A stretch of 9,932 nt of DNA from UBA5794 sp964196275 (GTDB lineage Bacteria > Actinomycetota > Acidimicrobiia > Spongiisociales > UBA5794). Numbering within the stretch: position 1 is the first letter of the stretch; every line of letters starts with the position of its first letter. The stretch covers positions 1-9,932 of the forward strand of contig CAXMSN010000085.1 in the NCBI GenBank assembly GCA_964196275.1. Direction: 5' to 3'. The notes under the pieces are model-generated. The model saw only the letters and a list, made by a program, of their open reading frames with translations. It did no database searches and was not told the origin of the DNA. A program made the position numbers and the translations under genes. Of the stretch, positions 1-6,700 are shown one piece after another.

Positions 1-2
1 AT

Positions 3-2135
3 GGGAACGGACGCTCTCCCTCAGCAGCTGGTGAGGTTGTACTGGACGTGGCCACGGCAGAAGCCCAAGAATTCGTGGTGGGCCAGACGATCTCGATCCT
101 CTTCACTGGGCCGGTCGAGGAGTTCACTCTTGTCGGGATCGCAAACTTCGGTGATGAGGACAACGCCGCCGGAGCAACGCTCGCACTCTTCGAGTTCGAA
201 GAGGCTCAGCGAGTGTTCGAGCTTGACGGCCAGCTGAGTCAGATCAGCATCGCTGCAACAGCGGATGTTTCCGCAACAGATCTCGCCGAGCGTGTAGCTG
301 CCGTTCTTCCTTCCGGCGCCAGAGCCATCACAGCCACGCAGTCGGATGAGGATCAGGCCGCAGACATCGCAAGTCAGCTTGGCATCATCACCACGATGCT
401 CCTTGTGTTCGCGGCGCTCGCGGTGTTCGTCGGCTCATTCGTGATCTACAACACGTTCCGTATCATCGTTGCGCAGCGAACTAGGGAACTTGCCCTGCTC
501 CGCGCAATCGGGGCAACGGGCGGGCAAGTGACCCGGATGGTGGTGGCCGAGTCATTCGTCGTGGCAATGGTCTCCTCGGCGATAGGAGTACTCGGCGGCG
601 TCGCGCTGGCTGTACTTCTCCAATCCGCCATGAACGCCGCGGGCTTCGGATTGCCCGACGGTCCACTCACACTTCTGCCTCGCACCGTCATCATCGCCAT
701 GCTGGTAGGGGTGGTCGTGACAGTTGTGGCGTCCGTCCTGCCAGCGGTCAGGGCAGCGCGAATACCTCCCGTCGCAGCCATGCAAGCCGACCTGTCCGCA
801 ACGACACGACGGTCTCTGAAGAGGCGAACGATCGTCGGACTATCGATCGTCGGCGTCGGTGCACTCGGAGTTGCCATCGGCCTGTTCGGAGATATCGACA
901 ACGGCGTATGGATCCTCGCGGTTGGCGCCTTGACTACATTCCTCGGGATCTCAGCCCTCGCGCCCATCGCAGCTCGACCGTTTGCCAACTTCGTCGGATA
1001 CCCGATTCGAAAGATCTACAAGGTCGCTGGTGACCTTGCAGTCGAGAACACCAGACGCCAGCCACGACGGACTGCATCAACCGCATCAGCCCTCATGATC
1101 GGTGTCGCGCTCGTTGTCTTCGTCGCGATTCTCGCTGCATCCATCAAGGTCAGTGTCGGCAACACGGTGGCCGAGATATTCCCCGCGGACCTGTCCATCG
1201 CGTCGTCGAACTTCACGATCGGCGTGAGCCCGGACTACACAGAAGAGCTGCGTGGCTTGCCTGAGATCGCAGAGGTCACGACACTCAACCAGACACAGAT
1301 TCGGCTCGGTGAAGACGTGTACACCGTGACAGCTATCGAACCAGCAACGTCCAGGGGCGTGCTGTTCGTCGGAGCGGGAGACGCCGAGCTTGAGGCGCTG
1401 GAGCGCACGAATGGCCTGCTCGTTCATGTCGATCAACCGGGCGCCGCCGGCCAGATCGGAACCATCGTCCTGGTTGAGCTTCCAAACGGGACCGTGGCCG
1501 ATGCTGAGATCGTCGGAATGTTCGACGATTCCAACTTCGGGGAATACCTCATGACGAGAGACCGCTTTGTCACCGGTATCGATCCCATATCTGACGGGTT
1601 CGTACTGGCGAACGCGGCCGAAGGCACGACGCTCGGAGACGCACAGAAGGCGGCAGAGACTGCCGCCACGCCGTTCCCGAACGTCGAGGTGCAGACCGGA
1701 ACCGAACTCGTGGACGAAGCCAAGGCGCAGATCGATGCGATTCTGGTCATCTTCACGGCACTGCTCCTGCTCGCCATCATCATCGCCATCCTTGGCATCA
1801 CGAACACGCTCGCACTGAGCATCATCGAGCGCACGCGTGAGATCGGTCTCCTCCGAGCGATCGGCATGTCCCGACGACAGCTCCGCCGAATGATCCGCTG
1901 GGAGGCGGTGATCATCGCCGTTTTCGGAGCGATTCTTGGGATGCTCACCGGCATCGTGCTCGGCTGGGCTGTCGTCCAAGCCCTCAAGGACGAAGGCCTC
2001 GGTGACTTCGCCATCCCCTTTGGCCAGCTTGCCTTCCTGGTGGTGGTCGCAGGCCTAGCAGGCGTCTTCGCAGCCATCTACCCGGCGTACAAGGCTTCGA
2101 GACTGAACATCCTCGAAGCCATCTCGTACGAATAG
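3..2135 (+). CDS. FtsX/MacB-family ABC transporter permease, 5' end cut by window
   Basis: Integral-membrane permease of the FtsX/MacB/LolE class, which works with a separate ATPase to move lipids, peptides or drugs or to drive envelope processes by mechanotransmission. The frame is open from the first bases to TAG at 2133-2135, giving about 710 visible residues; full-length relatives with two FtsX domains are usually around 850, so an N-terminal helix and part of the extracellular domain are missing. Counting from base 3, residues 1-125 are the end of a soluble MacB-like domain. A first FtsX domain (about 126-260) carries the hallmark RTRELALLRAIGAT after its first helix. Two more helices follow (about 275-325), then another helix and a second extracellular domain (about 360-575). 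A second FtsX domain (about 580-710) carries ERTREIGLLRAIGMS and ends in YPAYKASRLNILEAISYE. The duplicated REL/REI-LLRAIG motif makes the family call secure; the substrate is unknown. The ATPase is probably encoded just upstream, outside the window. Confidence 0.93.
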   Translation, partial: GNGRSPSAAGEVVLDVATAEAQEFVVGQTISILFTGPVEEFTLVGIANFGDEDNAAGATLALFEFEEAQRVFELDGQLSQISIAATADVSATDLAERVAAVLPSGARAITATQSDEDQAADIASQLGIITTMLLVFAALAVFVGSFVIYNTFRIIVAQRTRELALLRAIGATGGQVTRMVVAESFVVAMVSSAIGVLGGVALAVLLQSAMNAAGFGLPDGPLTLLPRTVIIAMLVGVVVTVVASVLPAVRAARIPPVAAMQADLSATTRRSLKRRTIVGLSIVGVGALGVAIGLFGDIDNGVWILAVGALTTFLGISALAPIAARPFANFVGYPIRKIYKVAGDLAVENTRRQPRRTASTASALMIGVALVVFVAILAASIKVSVGNTVAEIFPADLSIASSNFTIGVSPDYTEELRGLPEIAEVTTLNQTQIRLGEDVYTVTAIEPATSRGVLFVGAGDAELEALERTNGLLVHVDQPGAAGQIGTIVLVELPNGTVADAEIVGMFDDSNFGEYLMTRDRFVTGIDPISDGFVLANAAEGTTLGDAQKAAETAATPFPNVEVQTGTELVDEAKAQIDAILVIFTALLLLAIIIAILGITNTLALSIIERTREIGLLRAIGMSRRQLRRMIRWEAVIIAVFGAILGMLTGIVLGWAVVQALKDEGLGDFAIPFGQLAFLVVVAGLAGVFAAIYPAYKASRLNILEAISYE

Positions 2136-2142
2136 CTGCGGA

Positions 2143-2280
2143 GGACCACGGACCACGGAGAATCCCCCTGGCTCGCTTCGCTCGCTCGTCGCCCTTCAAA
2201 GGGGGACGGACATTTTGCGCTGCGACCTGAAACCCTCGCGGGCGCGGGACTACGGATTCTGAATACGTAGTCCGTAGTCC
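2143..2280. repeat. GGACYAC heptamer family, five copies in 138 bp
   Basis: The heptamer GGACCAC occurs twice in tandem at 2143-2149 and 2150-2156. GGACTAC occurs at 2247-2253. Its reverse complement GTAGTCC occurs twice in tandem at 2267-2273 and 2274-2280. The copy at 2247 and the last reverse copy form a perfect 10-bp stem (GGACTACGGA at 2247-2256, TCCGTAGTCC at 2271-2280) with a 14-base loop; the other reverse copy could compete for the same partner. All copies lie in the spacer between two convergent genes, which suggests an intergenic repeat element, protein-binding array or terminator structure. The repeats themselves are certain; their role is not. Confidence 0.7.
2163..2206. terminator. 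Possible bidirectional terminator stem between convergent genes
   Basis: A perfect 7-bp inverted repeat, TCCCCCT at 2163-2169 and AGGGGGA at 2200-2206, starts 27 bases after the permease stop. The 30-base loop is rich in GCTCGC/TTCGCT motifs that can form further local pairs. There is no U-tract on either strand, so it is not a classical intrinsic terminator; many high-GC actinobacterial stops also lack one. Its position between two convergent genes supports a terminator role, but this is inference. Confidence 0.35.
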
Positions 2281-2312
2281 GTCGTCGGAGCGAGCGTCAG
2301 CGAAGGCGAGCC
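2170..2312. repeat. Long imperfect inverted repeat of GCTCGC/TTCGCT motifs
   Basis: The left arm at 2170-2188 (GGCTCGC, TTCGCT, CGCTCG) is complementary to 2291-2312 (CGAGCG, AGCGAA, GCGAGCC). That gives 19 paired bases, interrupted on the right arm by a two-base bulge (2297-2298) and a one-base bulge (2305). The arms straddle the 2247-2280 hairpin. With the flanking repeats this spacer looks like a composite palindromic element rather than neutral DNA. Confidence 0.55.
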
Positions 2313-2335
2313 GAGTGGGTCTGTGAGGTTTCAGG
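2226..2335. repeat. 9-bp inverted repeat overlapping the end of the small minus-strand gene
   Basis: CCTGAAACC at 2226-2234 is perfectly complementary to GGTTTCAGG at 2327-2335, and two further pairs are possible if C2235 is bulged out. The right arm covers the stop codon (2331-2333) of the minus-strand gene. The arms enclose 92 bases, including the 2247-2280 hairpin. They could be the termini of a small miniature element or the outer stem of a terminator for the minus-strand operon. No target-site duplication was recognised. Confidence 0.5.
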
Positions 2336-2636
2336 CAGAGCTAGGTGCGTTTCCGTAGGAGAGGATCACGGTGCCCTCGTGGCCATGCGGCGTGGATGTC
2401 AACAGCCGAGCCAGCTCGCCCAGAATGGAAGCCACCTCTTCAGAGACAGCGTGATAGTCGGACTCGGACTGGTAGGCAGCAATGATCATCCCTTCACCGT
2501 CGCCAGTCTTGGCTAGTTCGGCGAACATCAACCCGTCGATCGCCTCGACGCGATCCCTCATCGACTCGGCCAAGGACATGACATCGTCGTAGCGGTCTTC
2601 GCTCCAGTGAAGCCGGGTCATTCTGTAGTACATCAT
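2331..2636 (-). CDS. Small protein resembling a dimeric alpha/beta-barrel (ABM-like) domain
   Basis: A 101-residue soluble protein, last of a four-gene minus-strand run. The pattern is strand (MYYRMTRLHW), long helix (about 13-34), strand pair (about 36-56, LMFAELAKT then GMIIAAYQ), helix (about 58-80) and final strand (GTVILSYG). This is the order expected of a ferredoxin-like dimeric alpha/beta-barrel monomer, as in antibiotic-biosynthesis-monooxygenase-like and stress-responsive barrel proteins, and its size matches. No catalytic residue can be assigned, so it may be an enzyme, a ligand binder or only a structural homologue. Two adjacent ATG codons start it (2634-2636 and 2631-2633). The AGGAG at 2639-2643 sits 2 bases from the first and 5 from the second, so the second may be the true start, giving 100 residues. 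It lies 43 bases beyond the preceding gene. Confidence 0.72.
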   Translation of the reverse strand: MMYYRMTRLHWSEDRYDDVMSLAESMRDRVEAIDGLMFAELAKTGDGEGMIIAAYQSESDYHAVSEEVASILGELARLLTSTPHGHEGTVILSYGNAPSSA

Positions 2637-2638
2637 TA

Positions 2639-2643
2639 CTCCT
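2639..2643 (-). promoter_or_regulatory. Ribosome binding site AGGAG of the small ABM-like gene
   Basis: AGGAG on the minus strand is followed by TA and two consecutive ATG codons. Spacing is 2 bases to the first ATG and 5 to the second, which favours the second as the initiation codon. Confidence 0.7.
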
Positions 2644-2652
2644 GATCAATTC

Positions 2653-2676
2653 CCCCTGCAGGGGATGGCCGCGGCC
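2653..2676. repeat. Two adjacent palindromes between minus-strand genes
   Basis: CCCCTGCAGGGG (2653-2664) is a perfect 12-bp palindrome and GGCCGCGGCC (2667-2676) a perfect 10-bp palindrome. Both lie in the 43-base gap after the acidic protein's stop codon and just upstream of the AGGAG of the next gene. They could attenuate or process the transcript, or bind a dimeric protein; no T-rich tract follows. Confidence 0.45.
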
Positions 2677-2679
2677 GAC

Positions 2680-3243
2680 TTACGGTTGCTCTGCCCAGTT
2701 GTCGACGTTCTCTACGAGGTACATGCTCACGTCATGGACCCTGTCGAGCACGTCGCACAGTGAATCTTGGGTGAAGACCAGGTCCACGAGGGATCGGTTG
2801 ACCTTGCCAACGACGGATAGACGTCTGTCGGTTTCGGCTTCAAAGGCGCCCATCGATTCAACGGCACTCACTTCGATTGGCAGGTCGATGCCTCCGATGC
2901 CCGCAAGCTCGGCAGATAGGACGAGGATGTCCGGAGGCTCGGTGAGCGGTGGCAACGACCAGTTGAAGAAGAACGTGACCTCGTAGTCGCCGTTCTCGTC
3001 CTCCGGGATATCATCGACCTCAGCGAGCCGATCCTCGAACTTGAGGAGGAGCCGCGGTTCGACGTCCAGAGAGATGTGGAGGTCGAGCGGTCCAGCGCAT
3101 GCTTCTGCCGGATGCACATCGATCTCCCATGCCTGGCGCAGCGTGAACGTCTCGACGAAGTGACGCTCATCGTGGACGTGGAACCCATGCTCCATGGCGT
3201 GATCCTTGAGATATGTGATGGTCGACGCGAGGTCAACAGCCAT
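2680..3243 (-). CDS. Acidic protein of unknown function
   Basis: A 187-residue protein I do not recognise. It is strongly acidic throughout and has no signal peptide or transmembrane helix, so it is probably cytoplasmic. The N-terminal third contains HVHDERHFVETFTLRQAWEI and then alternating hydrophobic strands (LDLHISLDVEPRLLLKFED; a second block around residues 87-117 with TFFFNW and DILVLSAELAGI). This suggests a beta-rich half. The C-terminal part (about 140-187) is more helical (LVDLVFTQDSLCDVLDRVHDV). Its ATG overlaps the TGA of the preceding LiaF-like gene by one base (TGATG), and GGAGAGG stands 7 bases before the start, so the two are probably translationally coupled and may act together. 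The coding call is supported by the overlap, the ribosome binding site and the operon arrangement. Confidence 0.75.
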   Translation of the reverse strand: MAVDLASTITYLKDHAMEHGFHVHDERHFVETFTLRQAWEIDVHPAEACAGPLDLHISLDVEPRLLLKFEDRLAEVDDIPEDENGDYEVTFFFNWSLPPLTEPPDILVLSAELAGIGGIDLPIEVSAVESMGAFEAETDRRLSVVGKVNRSLVDLVFTQDSLCDVLDRVHDVSMYLVENVDNWAEQP

Positions 3244-3692
3244 CAGTCGACCTCTCCGTCATTGATCACGATGCCGCCCATCACAGCTACTGCGTCGACC
3301 ACAAGAACTGGCCCATCCGCGGGGTCGTCCGGGTCGGTCAAATTGACCACGTCTCCCATGGTCACATTCGACCTGACCTCGACACGCCACGATGGTGGTA
3401 CGACAACGTTGATGCCACCCATGATCGCTTTGAGGGTTAGATGGGCATCCGGGGCGAGTTTGGCGTCCATCAGGTCGATCTCGGCTCCACCCATGAGCAC
3501 GAAAACCGCACCATCGGTCAGAGCCGGAGCGGTGCTATCGAAGTCGATCCCACCCATCGCCGTTGCGAGGCTGAAACGGTCGTCCTCCTCGCTGCCGAAG
3601 CGGGGCACACGCTTGATGGCGACGAACGCACTCGCTGCCATCGCTGCGCTGAAGATCACGAATCCCAGCAGTGACCGGCGGATAAACCTCAT
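3243..3692 (-). CDS. Membrane-anchored LiaF-like protein with MGG repeats
   Basis: A 149-residue protein. Basic residues at the N-terminus (MRFIRRS) precede one hydrophobic helix (about 8-26), which acts as a signal anchor or uncleaved signal peptide. A beta-rich domain follows, built of repeats marked by MGG or MGD at residues 46-48, 67-69, 91-93, 112-114 and 138-140, a spacing of 21-26 residues. Examples are TAMGGIDFDS, VLMGGAEIDL and AIMGGINVVVPP. This repeat style, and the phrase around PPSWRVEV, match the C-terminal domain of LiaF/YvqF proteins (cell-wall-active antibiotic response), which in Firmicutes restrain the LiaRS envelope-stress system. Here no LiaR or LiaS is adjacent; the partner upstream is the cyclase protein, 40 bases away. 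Function as an envelope sensor or inhibitor is inference. The start lacks a clear Shine-Dalgarno, but a TAGGTT box 7-12 bases before the ATG would allow a leaderless transcript. Confidence 0.82.
   Translation of the reverse strand: MRFIRRSLLGFVIFSAAMAASAFVAIKRVPRFGSEEDDRFSLATAMGGIDFDSTAPALTDGAVFVLMGGAEIDLMDAKLAPDAHLTLKAIMGGINVVVPPSWRVEVRSNVTMGDVVNLTDPDDPADGPVLVVDAVAVMGGIVINDGEVD
3251..3257 (-). promoter_or_regulatory. Ribosome binding site GGAGAGG of the acidic protein gene
   Basis: GGAGAGG lies inside the end of the LiaF-like gene, 7 bases before an ATG that shares one base with that gene's stop codon. The arrangement supports translational coupling and fixes the start at 3243. Confidence 0.75.
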
Positions 3693-3698
3693 GTGTCG

Positions 3699-3704
3699 AA
3701 CCTA
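3699..3704 (-). promoter_or_regulatory. Possible -10 box for a leaderless LiaF-like transcript
   Basis: TAGGTT lies at -12 to -7 relative to the ATG at 3692 on the minus strand. That is the TAnnnT position expected when transcription starts at the initiation codon, a common arrangement in actinobacteria. No good -35 was found. It would give the downstream genes transcription independent of the cyclase gene. Confidence 0.3.
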
Positions 3705-3732
3705 CCAGAGGTACCGGTGATAGCAGGACGGA

Positions 3733-6700
3733 CTATTCCGCAAGCTCCTGGTCGGCCGCAATATCGGGAGTGAAGACATCCGGGAACAGGTCGATGTATC
3801 CCTTCATCCCTGCGCCGTCAAGGAAGGCGAATGCCTGCGCCGCAGCCTCGCGTCCGAGCTCAGAGTCCCATCCGAGGAGGTGTGCCATCGTTGCGCGGAC
3901 GAGCGCCAAACCAAGCGGCGTCCCGACCTCGACCCAGAGGGAATCGGCTTCCCGGTAGAGCGCTCCCGCCTTGGCCTCGTCGCCCTCGATGGCTGCCTCG
4001 AACGCATACGCAAACGTGTCAAGACCCGTGAGAACGCGGCCTGTGCCGACACCGCGGATGAGTTCATGGAAGCGGTGCACGCCGGTTACATCATTGATCA
4101 ATGCCGCGCCAAGAAGACCGACCGCAACCTCGTCGGCCGAATCGTAAAGTTGGCTGGCGGTGGCGAGTCCCCGGTCCCGAGCCAAGGCAAAATCTCCGTC
4201 GATAAACGCTGAGACAGTACTGAACCCGGAGACCAACGGGACCGATTGCGGATCCCCGGATTCGCCATACCTTGCGAGGAGTTCGACCTGCCGGTCGGAG
4301 TCATCGTCGTGCCGCCGTCCGGCGGCGGCACGAATGAACAGATCGGTCATCTCGAAGATGTCTCCCCAGAAAGCTCCAAGATCATCGCTGCGTACAGCGT
4401 CCAGCTTCTCTACGGCACCTTCGAGACTGCCATGTTCAATGTCGCCAACTGCGTCCCATAGCGCATGCCTGAGGATCGATTGCAGATTCCCCGAACGTGC
4501 GACCAAGTCGGATAACTCTCGCCCAGCACCTTCCGATGCATCATCCTTTTGGACAATGCTGCGGTAGTTGCTCAGTGCGCGCACCTGGGGTTCGATGAGT
4601 CCGTGTATCTTGGCATACTCAACCACCCCAAGGACCAGCACGACTGCCTCAGCGTCTCGGCCGGTCCCGGACCGATGCAACGCCGATCCTCTGGTAATCA
4701 ATGCGTCGAGTATCAGTTGCACGTCTCCGTGCTTCGAAATCGCGGCTAGCGCTGAATCGGTAATCTCAATCGACTCTGCGGAACGATCCGCCACCATCAA
4801 CGACCGTGCTGTCTCGCTCGCCAGCCGTGCCCAGACCACCGAATCATCCGGTGTCATGGCTTCGTACACGGGAAGGATCAGCTCAACTGCGTCCGCGGCT
4901 CTGAAGCTTCCAGTGAACTGATATGCGATCTCAGTAGCCGCCATCGCGACCCCGACATCGTCCCCGACCGCCCGATACTCGTCGAGCGCCTCCTCCGCAC
5001 GAGTGTGGGCGTCGCCAAGCGCGGCGTTGAACGCAGCCCGAGACGACCGCACGATCAGTCCAAGCGCATCTGACCGATCGTCTGTGAGCTCGATCGCCTG
5101 GTCAAGAAGCCTCATGGCCTGAGCATCAGAGTGAAGTTCCGTAGCCCGATCCGCAGCGGCGATCAGCGAGGCAAGAGCTCGCCGTGCCAGTTCGGCATCC
5201 GAAGGATCGGCGGCCGACGCGCTTCCGAGGTGGCTGGCTACGACACCCGCAAGCTCAGGATCGTCCAGTTGCGCGATCTGATCTGCAACCAGAAGATGAC
5301 GTGAGGCTCTCTCCACCTTGGTGAGGCGACCGTAGGCCACCTCCCTGATCAGGCTCTGGACGAACCGATACTGCCCACGCTCGGGCGATCTGGGGCTCTC
5401 CTCGAACTCGAACACCTCACGTTTGACCAGAACCGCCAGATGCGGAGCGATCGCATCGACGTCTTCGTCGAGCACGTTCGCCAGCGTCTCAGCCGTGAAG
5501 GAGTATCCGAGAACCGACGCATCCTGGACAAGAGACAACTCCTCGGGCTCCAGTCGATCGAGCCTCGCACCGATGATGGCGCTAATCGAGTCGGGCACCG
5601 CAAGGTCGCCACCCTTGCCCTCGAAGCGGTACCGGTCATCTTCCCTGATCAACTCTCCCGTGTTGATGAGCATCCGAATGAACTCGACCGCATGCAAAGG
5701 AACACCAGCGGTCCTGCCAGCGATGCGCTCGACCATGTCGTCTGGGAGACCGGGTGCGAGCCCGGCGACCAGCTCGCACATCGGCTCGTCCTCAAGCCGG
5801 CTCAGGTGCATGGACACCATTCTCTTGCGACCAGAGCCCCAATCAGGCCTGCGGTCGAGGAGATCGGGCCGTGCGAGCGTCACGACAAGAATCGGATGTT
5901 TCGTTGTGCGTTCGACCATCTCGTCGACGAAGTCGATGAGCCCCTCGTCGGCCCAATGCAGGTCCTCGAACACCATCAGAACCGTTCCCCGTTCTGCGAT
6001 GTGCTGGAAGAACGATCGAAGTGCGGCAAAGAACTCTGATCTCTCGCCAGGCGGCATCTCGGCGACACCGATGAGGCCAGCAAGCCTTGGTTCGATCCAC
6101 CGCCGATCCTCCTCGTCCGTGACGTATTCGGCGACCGTCGTGCGGAGCCGGATGCGCGCCTTTGCGCGATCGTCACCTTCGGAGATCCCCGCTCTTTGGC
6201 GAACCATTTCGCCGAGGGCCCAGAAGGTGACCCCGTCTCCATACGAGGGTGAACGGCCGTGATGGGAGTAGATAACCTCGGCGATGCCTTCGATATAGCG
6301 GGACAGCTCCTGTGCGAGACGTGTCTTCCCGATCCCGCCTTCACCGACGATCGACACGAGGCGTGCTCTCCCCTCGCGCCCGGTCGCATGGAGTTGATCC
6401 TTGAGCAGTCTCAGCTCGTCGTCTCTGCCGACGAACGGGCCCTCGATCACCTCACCACCGGCCCGCTTCGCTGGATCCGACACGATCCGAACCGCCTCGA
6501 ATGCCTCGACCGGAACCTCCTTGCCCTTGACAAGATGCTCACCCGCCGGGCGGGTCTCGATGTTGGCCGAAATGAGTTCCCGGGTTGATGCACCCACGAG
6601 GACGCCGCCTGGAGGTGCGATCGACTGAAGACGGGACGCCGTATTCACAAGATCGCCGACAACGAGACCCTTCTCGTTTCCGCCAGGGCCGACCGCCGTC

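Noticed and set aside
1..237. Small + strand gene starting at the first base
   Set aside because: Ser/Arg-rich frame-1 shadow of the permease frame, which is open from base 3 and carries the family sequence.
1086..1979. 297-residue open frame on the - strand inside the permease gene
   Set aside because: Antisense to a well-supported FtsX-type permease; composition (Asp/Arg/His-rich) is typical of a shadow frame.
2136..2330. CRISPR-like array or tRNA in the convergent spacer
   Set aside because: The repeats are 7-10 bases, unevenly spaced and in both orientations; no cloverleaf or regular spacer pattern is present.
3076..3720. 214-residue + strand frame across the LiaF-like and acidic protein genes
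   Set aside because: Ser/Thr-rich shadow antisense to two genes that have their own ribosome binding site or promoter box and a stop-start overlap.
5423..6262. 279-residue open frame on the + strand inside the cyclase gene
   Set aside because: It is antisense to the AAA domain, Ser/Arg-rich as expected of a complementary-strand shadow in GC-rich DNA, and has no recognisable motif.
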